Source of the DNA: Rhodospirillaceae bacterium
Lineage (GTDB): Bacteria; Pseudomonadota; Alphaproteobacteria; Rhodospirillales; JABHCV01
DNA length: 35,150 bases
Reading direction: 5' to 3'
Assembly: GCA_014382375.1 (NCBI GenBank)
Contig: JACNJU010000099.1
Location: 1-35,150 of the forward strand
How positions within the stretch are numbered: position 1 is the stretch's first letter; every line of letters starts with the position of its first letter. The notes under the pieces were generated by a model. That model was not told the origin of the DNA, made no database searches, and saw nothing but the letters and a program-made list of their open reading frames with translations. The position numbers and the translations under genes are program-made. Of the stretch, positions 25,446-35,079 are shown piece after piece.

Positions 25446-25991
25446 TTATTCAGCCGTATCGGCTTCAGTTTCGGAGACGGCTTCTGCTTTTTTAGCTTTT
25501 TCAGGCGCGGGCTTGTCCTCTGCGACCGTGATAGGGGCCGTTAGCGTGACCTTGCCACCGGCTTTTTCAACAGCGGCAACAGCAGCCTTGGAGGCACCAG
25601 CGACTTCAATGTTCAGCTTGGCTTTCAGTTCACCCTTGGCCAGCAACTTGACGCCGTCCTTTGACTTGCGGATCAGACCGGCTTCAAGCAAAACAGCGGC
25701 ATCGAGATTTTTCTTGCCGTCAATCTTGCCGTCATCAATAGCGCTCTGCACCTTGCCAAGATTGATCTCGGCAAAGTTCTTCGAGAACGGATTTTTGAAG
25801 CCACGTTTCGGCAACCGGCGATAAAGAGGCATCTGGCCACCTTCAAAGCCAAGCAGCGAGACGCCACTACGGGATTTCTGTCCCTTGTGTCCGCGACCGG
25901 CAGTTTTGCCTGTTCCCGAACCAATACCACGGCCAACCCGCTTACGGTTCCTTGTAGCACCCGGGTTATCACGTAACTCATTGAGTTTCAT
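25446..25991 (-). CDS. rplO: 50S ribosomal protein L15 with acidic C-terminal tail
   Basis: A 181-residue L15. The Gly/Arg/Lys-rich N-terminus ([21 protein letters not shown], by position 18-38) and [18 protein letters not shown] are diagnostic. It is some 35 residues longer than the E. coli protein (144), with an Ala/Lys/Glu-rich tail ending in SETEADTAE. The tail is likely solvent exposed. It lies 71 bp after rpmD, a relatively large gap within this cluster. Confidence 0.97.
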   Translation of the reverse strand: MKLNELRDNPGATRNRKRVGRGIGSGTGKTAGRGHKGQKSRSGVSLLGFEGGQMPLYRRLPKRGFKNPFSKNFAEINLGKVQSAIDDGKIDGKKNLDAAVLLEAGLIRKSKDGVKLLAKGELKAKLNIEVAGASKAAVAAVEKAGGKVTLTAPITVAEDKPAPEKAKKAEAVSETEADTAE

Positions 25992-26062
25992 ATTCTTTTC
26001 CTTCCGGCTTGCGCCCCTTTTTGTCTATGAACAAAAAGCAACTCGCCTACATTATTTAAGTC

Positions 26063-26257
26063 TTAACCGACCTCTTCGACGCTGATCAGGTGCTTGACCT
26101 TATTGATCATGCCACGGACGGAAGCTGTATCTTCCAGCTCGCGGGTTTTGTGCATCTTGTTGAGCCCGAGCCCTTTAAGGGTTTCACGCTGGTATTTCTG
26201 GCGACCGATCGGACTACCGATTTGTGTCACTTTGACAGTACCTTTTTTATCAGCCAT
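26063..26257 (-). CDS. rpmD: 50S ribosomal protein L30
   Basis: A 64-residue L30. [23 protein letters not shown] and the short [20 protein letters not shown] segments are diagnostic. The ATG at 26257 is chosen; an in-frame reading from 26347 would overlap the end of rpsE and add residues foreign to the family. It overlaps the rpsE stop by eight bases, suggesting translational coupling. Confidence 0.96.
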   Translation of the reverse strand: MADKKGTVKVTQIGSPIGRQKYQRETLKGLGLNKMHKTRELEDTASVRGMINKVKHLISVEEVG

Positions 26258-26864
26258 CTGCTTGCTCCTTAACGGCTGCAGCGCCTGCTCCACCGCCACG
26301 ACGGGCAACAATATCACTGACTTTCTTGCCACGACGTGCGGCAACACTGCGCGGTGAGGAGCTGTTTGCCAGCGCCTTGAAAGTGGCCTTGATCATGTTA
26401 TGGGGATTGGCGCTACCAATTGATTTGGTAACAACATCCTGCACGCCCATCGCTTCAAAGACAGCGCGCATGGGACCACCGGCAATAATACCAGTACCCG
26501 GAGGCGCACTACGCAGAACAACCTTGCCAGCGCCGAAATCGCCTTCAACATCATGATGCAAGGTGCGGCCGTCACGCAGCGGCACATGAATCATTTCACG
26601 CTTGGCCTGATCGGTAGCCTTACGAATGGCTTCAGGAACCTCGCGGGCCTTACCTGTGCCAAAGCCGACGCGCCCGCTGCCGTCACCGGCAACAACCAGG
26701 GCAGCAAAGGAAAAGCGGCGACCGCCTTTAACCACTTTGGCAACGCGGTTGATGTGAACAAGTTTGTCAATCAGTTCGTCTTCACGAGACTGCTCTTCCT
26801 TGTTCCTACCACGACCGCGGCCGGGGCGGCGATCATCTCTATTCTGTGTCGGTGTCTGTGCCAT
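26250..26864 (-). CDS. rpsE: 30S ribosomal protein S5
   Basis: A 204-residue S5, a small-subunit protein that supports decoding accuracy. The double-stranded RNA-binding N domain ([20 protein letters not shown], about 34-53) and the C domain with [20 protein letters not shown] are conserved. It has an extra basic N-terminus rich in Arg and Gly and a short C-terminal extension, making it longer than the E. coli protein (167), as is common in alphaproteobacteria. It lies 13 bp after rplR. Confidence 0.97.
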   Translation of the reverse strand: MAQTPTQNRDDRRPGRGRGRNKEEQSREDELIDKLVHINRVAKVVKGGRRFSFAALVVAGDGSGRVGFGTGKAREVPEAIRKATDQAKREMIHVPLRDGRTLHHDVEGDFGAGKVVLRSAPPGTGIIAGGPMRAVFEAMGVQDVVTKSIGSANPHNMIKATFKALANSSSPRSVAARRGKKVSDIVARRGGGAGAAAVKEQADG

Positions 26865-26877
26865 ATAAATAGCGCTC

Positions 26878-27240
26878 CTAGAATGACAAGCCGGCTTCGC
26901 GAGCCGCTTCAGCCAGGGCTTTTACCCGACCGTGATATTTATAACCGCCGCGGTCGAAGACCACGTCCTTGATGCCAGCCTTGACCGCACGTTCGGCGAC
27001 AAGCTTGCCAACTTCGATGGCAGCAGTCTTGTCGGCGCCGGTTTTGACCTTGCTCCGTAAATCCTTATCGACGCTCGATGCCGAAGCCAGGGTAACGCCC
27101 TGCGTGTCATCGATAATCTGGGCATAGATGTGCTTGCCCGAACGGAATACGGATAAACGCGGGCGGCTTCCGCCTGCACGCCGGATCTGGACGCGATTGC
27201 GGCCCTTGCGGCGTTCGAAGAGTTGCTTTGAATGAGCCAT
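26878..27240 (-). CDS. rplR: 50S ribosomal protein L18
   Basis: A 120-residue L18 that binds 5S rRNA with L5 and L25. [22 protein letters not shown] (about 20-41, given by position) and the C-terminal [19 protein letters not shown] are diagnostic. It starts three bases after the rplF stop. Length is normal. Confidence 0.97.
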   Translation of the reverse strand: MAHSKQLFERRKGRNRVQIRRAGGSRPRLSVFRSGKHIYAQIIDDTQGVTLASASSVDKDLRSKVKTGADKTAAIEVGKLVAERAVKAGIKDVVFDRGGYKYHGRVKALAEAAREAGLSF

Positions 27241-27243
27241 GAC

Positions 27244-27777
27244 TTACTTCTTCTTGCCTTCTTTGCGCCGAACGTATTCGTCGGCGTATTTGATGCCTTT
27301 GCCCTTGTAGGGTTCTGGCGGGCGATAGGAGCGAATTTCAGCAGCCGTTTGACCGACTTTCTGCTTATCAACGCCTTCGATGGTGATGTGGGTCTGGTCT
27401 GGGCATTTGATGCTGATGCCTTCGGGAACAGCGTGGCGAACCTCGTGGCTGAAACCAAGCTGCATAATAAGCTCACTACCCTGAACCTGGGCGCGATAAC
27501 CAACACCATTGATTTCCAGGTTGCGGGTAAAGCCTTCCGAAACACCAACGACAAGATTGTTGACCACGGCGCGTGCCGTTCCCCACATCTTGCGGGCACG
27601 GATAGAAGTACCACGGGGCTTAACCCAGACCTGATTTTCTTCCCGACTGATATCAACATCATCACTTAATGTAAAAGACATCTCACCGAGCTTACCTTTT
27701 GCTGTGATTTGCTGCCCAACGATGGCGATATCAACGCCTTCGGGAAGTTCAACAGGATTTTTACCAATTCGAGACAT
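27244..27777 (-). CDS. rplF: 50S ribosomal protein L6
   Basis: A 177-residue L6, the same length as in E. coli, binding near the sarcin-ricin loop. MSRIGKNPVELPEGV at the start and RPPEPYKGKGIKYADE with a Lys-rich end are diagnostic. Two L6 repeats are present (about 11-82 and 90-165). It lies 15 bp after rpsH. Confidence 0.98.
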   Translation of the reverse strand: MSRIGKNPVELPEGVDIAIVGQQITAKGKLGEMSFTLSDDVDISREENQVWVKPRGTSIRARKMWGTARAVVNNLVVGVSEGFTRNLEINGVGYRAQVQGSELIMQLGFSHEVRHAVPEGISIKCPDQTHITIEGVDKQKVGQTAAEIRSYRPPEPYKGKGIKYADEYVRRKEGKKK

Positions 27778-27792
27778 GTGGTTAGCCCTATT

Positions 27793-28191
27793 CTAAAAGA
27801 CCTGGCAAAGCACTTCGCCGCCAACATTGGCGTCGCGTGCTTCAGCATCGGACATAACGCCGCGTGGTGTCGAAAGGATCGAGATACCAAGCCCGTTATA
27901 TACACGGGTCAAGTCCTTGATCTTCGAATAAACGCGGCAACCTGGGGTCGACACTCGAGAAATCTCGCGGATCACGGGGTCACCCTCGTGATACTTAAGC
28001 TCGATTGTCAGTTCATTGATTCCGGGGCGAATTTCTTCCTGGCTGAAGCCGCGGATGAAACCCTCACGCTTGAGGACTTCAAGCACGTTAGAGCGCAGCT
28101 TGGAAGCTGGTGCCATAACGGTGCTTTTACGGGCCTGTTGGCCATTTCGGATACGCGTAAGCATATCACCCAAGGGATCGGTCATAGACAT
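27793..28191 (-). CDS. rpsH: 30S ribosomal protein S8
   Basis: A 132-residue S8, a primary 16S rRNA-binding protein and, in enterobacteria, the translational repressor of the spc operon at the rplE start. It opens with [18 protein letters not shown] and closes with [17 protein letters not shown] and GGEVLCQVF, all diagnostic. It lies 13 bp after rpsN. Confidence 0.98.
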   Translation of the reverse strand: MSMTDPLGDMLTRIRNGQQARKSTVMAPASKLRSNVLEVLKREGFIRGFSQEEIRPGINELTIELKYHEGDPVIREISRVSTPGCRVYSKIKDLTRVYNGLGISILSTPRGVMSDAEARDANVGGEVLCQVF

Positions 28192-28204
28192 ATTCGTACC
28201 TCTC

Positions 28205-28510
28205 CTACCAGCTCGACTTAACCATGCCGGGAATTTGACCGGTGGATGCTAAATCACGAAGGGCAATACGCGAAAGCTTGAACTTGCGATAATTGCCACG
28301 GGGACGGCCGCTCAATTGACAGCGCAGGCGTTGCCTTACAGGCGATGCATTACGCGGAATTTCGGCCAGTTTCAAACGGGCTTCGAAACGCTCTTCCAGG
28401 GACAGGCTCGAGTCCTTGGCTAGTGCTTTCAGGGAAGCGCGACGGGAAGCAAACTTGGCTGCCAGCCTTTCACGCTTCTTGTTCCTCTCAACAACGCTTT
28501 TCTTAGCCAT
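28205..28510 (-). CDS. rpsN: 30S ribosomal protein S14, zinc-independent long form
   Basis: A 101-residue S14 of the long type without the CxxC pairs of the zinc-binding short form. [36 protein letters not shown] and [21 protein letters not shown] (last two given as landmarks) are diagnostic. Its ATG shares one base with the rplE stop (TAATG), so translation is coupled. Confidence 0.97.
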   Translation of the reverse strand: MAKKSVVERNKKRERLAAKFASRRASLKALAKDSSLSLEERFEARLKLAEIPRNASPVRQRLRCQLSGRPRGNYRKFKLSRIALRDLASTGQIPGMVKSSW

Positions 28511-29070
28511 TACTTGTTCTCTCCGGTTGCTTCACCTTTGAACGGCAGATCAAAGCCCCTGAGCAGGGATCTTGCTTCGTCGTCGCTCTTGGCGGTTGTG
28601 CAGATTATGATGTCCATACCGCGAACCCGATCGACCTTGTCATAATCAATCTCGGGAAAAATGATCTGTTCCTTGACGCCCATGGCGTAATTGCCATTCC
28701 CATCAAAGCTTTTACCATTCAATCCACGGAAATCACGGACACGGGGCAACGCGATGTTGACCAACCGGTCCAGGAATTCGTACATGCGCTCATTGCGCAG
28801 CGTCACCTTGCAGCCAACGGTCATGCCATCGCGCAACTTGTAGGTGGCGATAGACTTCTTGGCTATGGTGGCGACCGGCTTCTGACCACTGATCAAAGCC
28901 ATGTCTGCAAGGGCGCCATTGATCAGCTTCTTATCCTGGGAAGCTTCACCAACGCCCATGTTAATGACAATCTTTTCCAGTTTAGGAACCTGCATAGAGC
29001 TCTTGTACTGGAATTCGTCCTGCAAGGCCGGACGGATCGTCGATTCGTAGTGTTCTTGTAAACGTGCCAT
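28510..29070 (-). CDS. rplE: 50S ribosomal protein L5
   Basis: A 186-residue L5, part of the 5S rRNA complex of the central protuberance. It shows [35 protein letters not shown] (about 69-87) and [15 protein letters not shown]. It ends in a short GEATGENK tail beyond the E. coli length of 179. It lies 15 bp after rplX. No S8-binding helix was checked at its start. Confidence 0.97.
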   Translation of the reverse strand: MARLQEHYESTIRPALQDEFQYKSSMQVPKLEKIVINMGVGEASQDKKLINGALADMALISGQKPVATIAKKSIATYKLRDGMTVGCKVTLRNERMYEFLDRLVNIALPRVRDFRGLNGKSFDGNGNYAMGVKEQIIFPEIDYDKVDRVRGMDIIICTTAKSDDEARSLLRGFDLPFKGEATGENK

Positions 29071-29085
29071 TATTACTTACATCCG

Positions 29086-29409
29086 CTATTTGTCGATGAC
29101 CTCGCCGGACCGCTTTGCGAAGCGGACCCTGCGGCCATCTTTGAGTACCTTGACGCCTGTTCGCGTCGGTTTACTGTCTTTCGGATCGATTTGAGCCAAA
29201 TTGGAGATATGGATCGAGGCTTCTTTCTCGACGATCCCACCAGCAGATGCCTGGGTCGGGCGCGTGTGACGCTTGATCATGTTCACACCCTGCACCAAGG
29301 CACGGTTCTCCTTCGGGATCGTGCGCAGAACTTCTCCGCTCTTTCCCTTATCTTTGCCGGTACGGACGATGACTTGGTCGCCCTTTTTCATTCGCATTTT
29401 CTGAGCCAT
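29086..29409 (-). CDS. rplX: 50S ribosomal protein L24
   Basis: A 107-residue L24, an assembly initiator of the large subunit. The KOW motif region [20 protein letters not shown] and the IKRHTRPTQ segment are diagnostic. The ATG at 29409 is preferred over an in-frame GTG 12 bp upstream, because that GTG lies inside the likely ribosome-binding site AGGTGA. It lies 16 bp after rplN. Confidence 0.96.
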   Translation of the reverse strand: MAQKMRMKKGDQVIVRTGKDKGKSGEVLRTIPKENRALVQGVNMIKRHTRPTQASAGGIVEKEASIHISNLAQIDPKDSKPTRTGVKVLKDGRRVRFAKRSGEVIDK

Positions 29410-29425
29410 TTTCAGAGTCACCTAA

Positions 29426-29794
29426 TCAAAGAACTTCCGGTGCCAAAGAAATAATCTTCATATATTTCTTGGCGCGCAATTCACGGGTCACCGGGCCGAA
29501 AATACGGGTGCCGATGGGTTCACCCTGCTTGTTGATAAGCACGGCAGCATTATTGTCGAAGCGGATGGTCGTACCGTCTTCGCGATTGATATCCTTGGCT
29601 GTGCGAACGACGACAGCCTGCACCACGTCGCCCTTTTTGACGCGACCGCGGGGAATTGCCTCTTTGATAGAGACAACAATGACATCGCCGACGGAAGCAT
29701 ATCGGCGCTTTGAGCCACCGAGCACCTTGATGCACTGGACTCGACGGGCGCCGGAGTTGTCGGCAACAGCCAAGTTTGTTTCCACTTGGATCAT
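29426..29794 (-). CDS. rplN: 50S ribosomal protein L14
   Basis: A 122-residue L14, forming an intersubunit bridge. [20 protein letters not shown] and [23 protein letters not shown] (given as two landmarks, start and end) are diagnostic and almost invariant. Length is one residue under the E. coli form. It follows rpsQ after 41 bp, in which I see no clear promoter. Confidence 0.98.
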   Translation of the reverse strand: MIQVETNLAVADNSGARRVQCIKVLGGSKRRYASVGDVIVVSIKEAIPRGRVKKGDVVQAVVVRTAKDINREDGTTIRFDNNAAVLINKQGEPIGTRIFGPVTRELRAKKYMKIISLAPEVL

Positions 29795-29835
29795 TTTCTC
29801 ATTCCTCTATGCGTTCACTCAAAAGACCACTGCTT

Positions 29836-30072
29836 TTAAGCGGTCTCGGTGACGACTTCCCATGTCTTGCGCTTCGAAATCGGACGACATTCGCGGATTT
29901 TCACCACATCGCCAATTTTGACCACGTTGTTTTCATCATGCGCCGCATACTTTTTCGAGCGACGAATAAATTTCTTGTAGAGCGGGTGCTTGAACCGACG
30001 TTCGACCTTGACGGTCACGGTCTTGTCCATTTTGTCGCTAACCACGACTCCTTGCAGTATTCGCTTGGGCAT
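29836..30072 (-). CDS. rpsQ: 30S ribosomal protein S17
   Basis: A 78-residue S17, a primary 16S rRNA-binding protein. [19 protein letters not shown] and [20 protein letters not shown] are diagnostic. Slightly shorter than the E. coli form (84). It lies 18 bp after rpmC. Confidence 0.97.
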   Translation of the reverse strand: MPKRILQGVVVSDKMDKTVTVKVERRFKHPLYKKFIRRSKKYAAHDENNVVKIGDVVKIRECRPISKRKTWEVVTETA

Positions 30073-30090
30073 CTGTCGTTACCTCAATTC

Positions 30091-30309
30091 TTACGAAGCG
30101 GTCTTGGCAGCGTTATCACGCTCGCCAAGAATGGTTTTAATACGCGCAATGCCACGGCTTACCTGGCGACATCTTGCAGTGTTCTCCAACTGGCCGCTGG
30201 CGGCCTGGAAGCGAAGATTGAAGGACTCCTTGCGAAGGCCAATCAGTTCATCTTTCAACTGATCATCGGAATTGGCGCGCAAATCTGCGGGTTTCATACC
30301 TTTGCTCAT
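30091..30309 (-). CDS. rpmC: 50S ribosomal protein L29
   Basis: A 72-residue L29, located at the tunnel exit where it helps dock SRP and trigger factor. The helical hairpin with [21 protein letters not shown] and ARIKTIL is diagnostic. The ATG at 30309 has GAGGAG nine bases upstream; an in-frame TTG 21 bp earlier would lie inside rplP and is rejected. The start is four bases after the rplP stop. Confidence 0.95.
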   Translation of the reverse strand: MSKGMKPADLRANSDDQLKDELIGLRKESFNLRFQAASGQLENTARCRQVSRGIARIKTILGERDNAAKTAS

Positions 30310-30313
30310 GGTC

Positions 30314-30733
30314 CTACTCCTCTTCGCCAAGGCGCGTTACGAAACGCGTGCTCAATGGCAATTTAGCGGCGGCAAGCTCGAAAGCCTTTTTAGCGACGGC
30401 CATGGGAACGCCATCAACCTCAAACATGATGCGGCCAGGCTTAACCCGGGCTGCCCAGAATTCAACCGAACCCTTACCCTTACCCTGACGAACTTCAGGC
30501 GGCTTCTTTGAAACCGGAACATCAGGGAAAATCCTGATCCAGACACGACCGGCACGCTTCATGTGACGGGTCATGGCACGACGGGCGGCTTCGATCTGAC
30601 GCGCGGTAACACGTTCGGGCGATGTCGCCTTCAGGCCGTAAGCGCCGAAATTAAGCTCGGTACCACCTTTTGCATTCCCATGAATGCGGCCTTTGTGGGC
30701 CTTGCGATATTTTGTACGTTTTGGACTTAGCAT
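30314..30733 (-). CDS. rplP: 50S ribosomal protein L16
   Basis: A 139-residue L16, near the A site and needed for peptidyl-transferase centre maturation. [39 protein letters not shown] and [17 protein letters not shown] are diagnostic. Length is normal. It lies 36 bp after rpsC. Confidence 0.98.
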   Translation of the reverse strand: MLSPKRTKYRKAHKGRIHGNAKGGTELNFGAYGLKATSPERVTARQIEAARRAMTRHMKRAGRVWIRIFPDVPVSKKPPEVRQGKGKGSVEFWAARVKPGRIMFEVDGVPMAVAKKAFELAAAKLPLSTRFVTRLGEEE

Positions 30734-30769
30734 CGTTTTGCTTCCGCTTAACTCTTAAACATGGCCGCC

Positions 30770-31447
30770 TTAGCGAGCCGGCTGAGATTCAATAACCTGT
30801 TTTTCCATGGCCATTGGATCGTGGGTCATAATTTCACCCTTGTAGATCCAAACCTTGACGCCGCAAGCGCCATACGTGGTGCGCGCGGTAGCCGTGCCGT
30901 AATCGATATGGGCGCGGAACGTGTGCAACGGCACGCGACCTTCGTGGTACCAGACGTCGCGGGCGATTTCAGCACCACCCAAACGACCGGAACAATAAAT
31001 GCGAATGCCTTCAGCGCCCAGACGCATGGCCGACTGGACGACCCGCTTCATGGCGCGGCGGACAGAAACACGACGTTCCATCTGCTGGGCAACGTTGGCG
31101 GCGACAAGCTGGGCATCGATTTCAGGCTTGCGGATTTCAACGATGTTGACATGCACTTCCGAGCCGGTCAGCTTCGAGATATCACGACGCAGGATTTCGA
31201 TATCAGCGCCCTTCTTTCCAATAATGACACCGGGACGAGCCGTATGAACGGTAATTCTGGCCTTTTTGGCCGGGCGTTCGATGACAACCTTTGAAACACC
31301 GGCCTGTGCCAGACGTTCCATCAAATACTTGCGAATGCTTAAGTCTTCATGCAGGAATTCTGCATAGTTGTCTTCAGCATACCAACGAGAATCCCAGGTA
31401 CGAATAATTCCCAGCCTGAGGCTGATCGGGTTTACTTTTTGACCCAT
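30770..31447 (-). CDS. rpsC: 30S ribosomal protein S3
   Basis: A 225-residue S3 at the mRNA entry channel with helicase activity. The N-terminal [14 protein letters not shown], the KH domain motif [15 protein letters not shown] (about 67-81) and the C-terminal [21 protein letters not shown] are diagnostic. It starts directly at the base after the rplV stop. Length is normal. Confidence 0.98.
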   Translation of the reverse strand: MGQKVNPISLRLGIIRTWDSRWYAEDNYAEFLHEDLSIRKYLMERLAQAGVSKVVIERPAKKARITVHTARPGVIIGKKGADIEILRRDISKLTGSEVHVNIVEIRKPEIDAQLVAANVAQQMERRVSVRRAMKRVVQSAMRLGAEGIRIYCSGRLGGAEIARDVWYHEGRVPLHTFRAHIDYGTATARTTYGACGVKVWIYKGEIMTHDPMAMEKQVIESQPAR

Positions 31448-31828
31448 TTAGACGGTCTCCTCACGCTCGCGCACAATGACGCGCAAATTGCTGAAGGGTT
31501 TAAGAATTTTACCGGTACGGCCACGAGCGCGGGCCCTCCAGCGTTTCATAACCATGGTCCGGCCAACGCTGGCCTCGGCGACAAAAAGCCTGTCGACATC
31601 AAGGTCATGGTTGTTTTCGGCGTTTGCGATTGCCGATTCGAGAACTTTCTTCACATCACCGGCGATGCGGCGTTTGGAGAACTGAAGTTCAGCCATTGCC
31701 GCTTCGCAATTCATGCCGCGGATCTGTGATGCAACCAGATTCAATTTCTGGGCGCTGACCCGCATGTGCTTGGAATAAGCCATCGCTTCGTTATCGGCAT
31801 AAGGCCGAGGTGCAGATTTCTTACCCAT
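31448..31828 (-). CDS. rplV: 50S ribosomal protein L22
   Basis: A 126-residue L22 whose beta hairpin lines the exit tunnel. [16 protein letters not shown], the [13 protein letters not shown] segment and the hairpin [19 protein letters not shown] are diagnostic. It is longer than the E. coli form (110) through an N-terminal extension, usual in alphaproteobacteria. It lies two bases after rpsS. Confidence 0.97.
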   Translation of the reverse strand: MGKKSAPRPYADNEAMAYSKHMRVSAQKLNLVASQIRGMNCEAAMAELQFSKRRIAGDVKKVLESAIANAENNHDLDVDRLFVAEASVGRTMVMKRWRARARGRTGKILKPFSNLRVIVREREETV

Positions 31829-31830
31829 GA

Positions 31831-32109
31831 CTAGACCCTCCTCGCCTTCTTGTCGGCGGTGTGACCAAGGTAGGTGCGGGTCGGTGAGAACTCGCCCATC
31901 TTGTGACCAATCATGTCTTCGGTAATCAGAACCGGAATAAACTTGCGGCCGTTGTAGACGCCGAAGGTCAATCCAACGAACTGCGGCAGTATCGTGGAAC
32001 GGCGCGACCAGGTTTTAATAACCTCGTTACGGCCACTGGCGCGACTGGTTTCTGCTTTTTTAAGAAGGTATCCGTCTACAAACGGACCTTTCCAAATGGA
32101 ACGAGCCAA
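31831..32109 (-). CDS. rpsS: 30S ribosomal protein S19
   Basis: A 92-residue S19 of the small-subunit head, the same length as in E. coli. [39 protein letters not shown] (by position about 33-53) and [18 protein letters not shown] are diagnostic. It lies nine bases after rplB. Confidence 0.98.
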   Translation of the reverse strand: MARSIWKGPFVDGYLLKKAETSRASGRNEVIKTWSRRSTILPQFVGLTFGVYNGRKFIPVLITEDMIGHKMGEFSPTRTYLGHTADKKARRV

Positions 32110-32118
32110 AACGGCCTC

Positions 32119-32949
32119 CTACTTCTTGCTGCGACGGCGACGCATAATCAGGCGATCCGTCTTTTTGTTGCTACGTGTACGTTTGCCTTTGGTCGGCTTG
32201 CCCCAGGGGGTCACCGGATGACGACCACCAGATGTCCGGCCTTCACCACCACCATGTGGGTGATCGATCGGGTTCATGGCGACACCGCGGACAGACGGGC
32301 GTTTGCCAAGCCAACGGTTACGCCCGGCCTTGCCGAGTTTGATGTTCTGTTGATCCGGGTTGGACACGGCACCGATGGTGGCCATGCATTCACCGCGAAC
32401 CATACGCAGTTCACCTGAGCTGAGGCGAAGCTGGGCGTAGCCCTGATCCTTACCAATCAGCTGCACGTAAGTACCTGCAGAGCGCGCGATCTGCGCTCCT
32501 TTGCCAGGTTTCATCTCGACGTTGTGAATGATCGTTCCAACAGGGATATTCTTCAGGGGCATGGCGTTGCCGGGTTTAATATCAACCTGTTCGCCGGAAA
32601 TAACCTTGTCACCAACAGCCAGACGCTGCGGCGCAATGATGTAAGCGCGCTCACCATCTTCGTAATTGATCAGGGCGATAAAGGCCGTGCGGTTAGGATC
32701 GTATTCCAGCCGTTCAACGGTGCCGACGACATCAAGCTTGTTGCGCTTGAAGTCAATAATCCGGTAGCGGCGCTTATGCCCGCCACCACGACGACGGGCG
32801 GTGATGCGACCAGTGTTGTTGCGGCCACCCTTCTTGCGAAGGCCTTCGGTCAGCGCCTTTTCGGGCTTGCCCTTCCACAGACCTTCACGGCTGACGAGGA
32901 CTAAACCACGGCGGCCAGGTGTTGTCGGTTTAAATTGTTTGAGTGCCAT
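32119..32949 (-). CDS. rplB: 50S ribosomal protein L2
   Basis: A 276-residue L2, a core protein near the peptidyl-transferase centre. The OB-like and SH3-like domains are intact; [21 protein letters not shown] and the C-terminal [15 protein letters not shown] with the conserved functional His of HPHGGGEG are diagnostic. Length is close to E. coli (273). It lies six bases after rplW. Confidence 0.98.
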   Translation of the reverse strand: MALKQFKPTTPGRRGLVLVSREGLWKGKPEKALTEGLRKKGGRNNTGRITARRRGGGHKRRYRIIDFKRNKLDVVGTVERLEYDPNRTAFIALINYEDGERAYIIAPQRLAVGDKVISGEQVDIKPGNAMPLKNIPVGTIIHNVEMKPGKGAQIARSAGTYVQLIGKDQGYAQLRLSSGELRMVRGECMATIGAVSNPDQQNIKLGKAGRNRWLGKRPSVRGVAMNPIDHPHGGGEGRTSGGRHPVTPWGKPTKGKRTRSNKKTDRLIMRRRRSKK

Positions 32950-32955
32950 TAGACT

Positions 32956-33282
32956 TTAAACCCCCGTCGAAACATCAATGGACTGACCTTCGGCCAGCGT
33001 AATGATGGCTTTCTTGGTGTCGATCCGTTTGCCGGCACGACCACGAAACTTTTTGGTCTTGCCCTTGGCAATAAGTGTGTTCACTGCCGTCACGTTGACC
33101 TTGAACAGGTCTTCGACGGCGGCCTTGATTTCAGGCTTGCTTGCATCCATGGGGACGCGGAAGCTGACCTGGTTGAATTCCGAAAGCAGGGTCGACTTTT
33201 CCGTAATGATCGGTGCGCGAAGCAATTCAAACTTGCGCTCCGGGCTCGGGGTCGCCTTGCCGTTGTATTTGCTGAGGCTCAT
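32956..33282 (-). CDS. rplW: 50S ribosomal protein L23
   Basis: A 108-residue L23, the main docking site of trigger factor and SRP at the tunnel exit. [14 protein letters not shown], the [15 protein letters not shown] segment and [13 protein letters not shown] are diagnostic. It has a short N-terminal extension compared with E. coli. Its start overlaps the rplD stop by four bases (ATGA). Confidence 0.97.
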   Translation of the reverse strand: MSLSKYNGKATPSPERKFELLRAPIITEKSTLLSEFNQVSFRVPMDASKPEIKAAVEDLFKVNVTAVNTLIAKGKTKKFRGRAGKRIDTKKAIITLAEGQSIDVSTGV

Positions 33283-33899
33283 TTCAAACGCTCCACAAGC
33301 TTTTCAATGGCATCCTTGGTCAGCACCAGTGTGTCGCTGCGCAAGATGTCATATACGTTAGCGCCCTGGCTTGGCAGGACGTCCAAACCCATGATGTTTC
33401 TGGCGGCGAGCTGGAAGTTGTTGTCCAGTTCGGGGCCATCAATAACCAGGGCTTTACCCCAGCCGAGTTTGCCAAGATTTTTAATCAGGTCGGCGGTCTT
33501 CGGATTCTTCATCTTGGCATTTTCGAGGACAACCAGTTTGCCTTCGGCCTGTTTCGATGACAGGGCAGATTTCAATGCCAGCCTGCGAACCTTTTTCTGC
33601 AGACCAAAGCCGTGATCCCGGACGTGCGGGCCAAAAACAACACCGCCGCCACGAAGCTGCGGGGCGCGCTTGGAACCCTGACGCGCATGACCGGTGCCCT
33701 TCTGCTTGAAGGGTTTGGCCGTGGTTCCCTGGACTTCCGAACGGGTCTTGACCTTGTGATTGCCGCCACGGCGCTTGGCAAGCTGCCAATTGACGTAGCG
33801 CGACATAAGGTCGGCACGAACCGCTGTACCGAATACAGCTTCGTCAAGGTCGACAGAGCCGACCTTTTTGTTCTCTAAACTGATGACGTCGCACTTCAT
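33279..33899 (-). CDS. rplD: 50S ribosomal protein L4
   Basis: A 206-residue L4, which in enterobacteria also represses its own S10 operon. The internal tunnel loop [20 protein letters not shown] and [21 protein letters not shown] (landmarks about 50-95) are diagnostic. Length is normal. It lies three bases after rplC. Because tuf ends only 14 bp before rpsJ, the S10-leader attenuation known from E. coli cannot be located directly before rpsJ here. Confidence 0.98.
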   Translation of the reverse strand: MKCDVISLENKKVGSVDLDEAVFGTAVRADLMSRYVNWQLAKRRGGNHKVKTRSEVQGTTAKPFKQKGTGHARQGSKRAPQLRGGGVVFGPHVRDHGFGLQKKVRRLALKSALSSKQAEGKLVVLENAKMKNPKTADLIKNLGKLGWGKALVIDGPELDNNFQLAARNIMGLDVLPSQGANVYDILRSDTLVLTKDAIEKLVERLK

Positions 33900-33902
33900 A
33901 GC

Positions 33903-34733
33903 TTATTCTTCCTTCGTCTCGGCATCTTCAGCCGGAGCTTCCTCAGCCGGGGTCTCTTCAGCCGGAGCTTCGACAACCGCTTCTGTAGCAACTGCTTCTT
34001 CGGCCACGATTTCTTCAACCGCGACTTCTTCGATTACTTCTTCATCAACCGGTGTTTCACCACCAACCAGAGCCGCCGGGAAAGGCAACTCAAGGGTATT
34101 GGTACGCTTGACCGAGTCAAAAATACGGACATAACCGCCCTTGGAGCCAGGCACGGCGCCTTTAATCAGGATCAGGCCGCGTTCGCTATCGGTGGAAACA
34201 ACTTCCAGATTTTGAGTGGTAACCTGAACAGAGCCCATATGACCGGCCATCTTCTTGCCCTTGAACACACGCCCGGGGTCCTGACACTGGCCGGTTGAAC
34301 CGTGTGAACGGTGCGAAATCGAAACACCATGGGAAGCACGAAGACCGCCAAAATTATGGCGCTTCATGGCGCCGGCAAAACCTTTACCGATTGTGGTTCC
34401 TGAAACATCGACATATTGTCCGGCAACGAAGTGAGCGGCGGAAAGTTCAGCGCCGACGTCAACCATCGCATCTGCGGGAATGCGGAATTCTTCAAGGCGC
34501 CTTTTCGGCTCGACCTTGGCTGCGGCAAAATGACCACGCATCGCCTTTGATACCCGCTTGACCTTGGCAGCGCCAACGCCGAGCTGGATCGCGGAATAGC
34601 CGTCTTTTTCTTCGGTGCGCTGTGAAACAACCTGGCAGTTGTCGACTTTCAGCACGGTGACGGGGATGTGACGTCCGTCATCGGCGAAAACACGCGACAT
34701 ACCAACTTTTTGCGCGATAAGACCTGTACGCAT
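33903..34733 (-). CDS. rplC: 50S ribosomal protein L3 with long acidic C-terminal tail
   Basis: A 276-residue L3, an assembly initiator reaching the peptidyl-transferase centre. The core (1-224) is normal: [33 protein letters not shown] (119-131) and [20 protein letters not shown] (140-159) are diagnostic. After residue 224 comes a tail of about 52 residues, nearly all Glu, Ala, Val, Pro and Thr, with repeated AEE and PAEE units. The E. coli protein has 209 residues and no such tail. The tail is in frame, has the same codon style and ends at a stop just before rplD, so it is not an artefact of a frameshift. It lies 23 bp after rpsJ. Confidence 0.97.
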   Translation of the reverse strand: MRTGLIAQKVGMSRVFADDGRHIPVTVLKVDNCQVVSQRTEEKDGYSAIQLGVGAAKVKRVSKAMRGHFAAAKVEPKRRLEEFRIPADAMVDVGAELSAAHFVAGQYVDVSGTTIGKGFAGAMKRHNFGGLRASHGVSISHRSHGSTGQCQDPGRVFKGKKMAGHMGSVQVTTQNLEVVSTDSERGLILIKGAVPGSKGGYVRIFDSVKRTNTLELPFPAALVGGETPVDEEVIEEVAVEEIVAEEAVATEAVVEAPAEETPAEEAPAEDAETKEE

Positions 34734-34756
34734 AGCTTAAGTCCCTAATCCCTGGC

Positions 34757-35065
34757 TTAAAGTTTAATCTCGACGTCGACACCAGCAGCAAGGTCGAGCT
34801 TCATCAGCGCGTCCACTGTTTGCGGTGTCGGATCGATAATATCCAGTACCCGCTTGTGGGTACGAATTTCGAACTGCTCACGTGACTTCTTGTCGATGAA
34901 GGGTGAACGCAGAACCGTGAATTTCTCAATACGTGTCGGCAGCGGGATCGGTCCGCGAACATCAGCACCTGTCCTTTTTGCCGTATTGATGATCTCGCCA
35001 GCAGATTGATCGAGAACGCGGTGATCAAATGCCTTCAAGCGGATACGAATATTCTGATGTTCCAT
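34757..35065 (-). CDS. rpsJ: 30S ribosomal protein S10 (NusE)
   Basis: A 102-residue S10, small-subunit head protein and, as NusE, a transcription antitermination factor that links RNA polymerase and ribosome via Nus[41 protein letters not shown] and [17 protein letters not shown] are diagnostic. It is the first gene of the S10 operon and follows tuf after 14 bp. Confidence 0.98.
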   Translation of the reverse strand: MEHQNIRIRLKAFDHRVLDQSAGEIINTAKRTGADVRGPIPLPTRIEKFTVLRSPFIDKKSREQFEIRTHKRVLDIIDPTPQTVDALMKLDLAAGVDVEIKL

Positions 35066-35079
35066 CGTTAAAGCCCTAT

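Noticed and set aside
26922-27665. Long minus-strand frame across rplF and rplR
   Set aside because: It is the wrong frame over two certain ribosomal protein genes.
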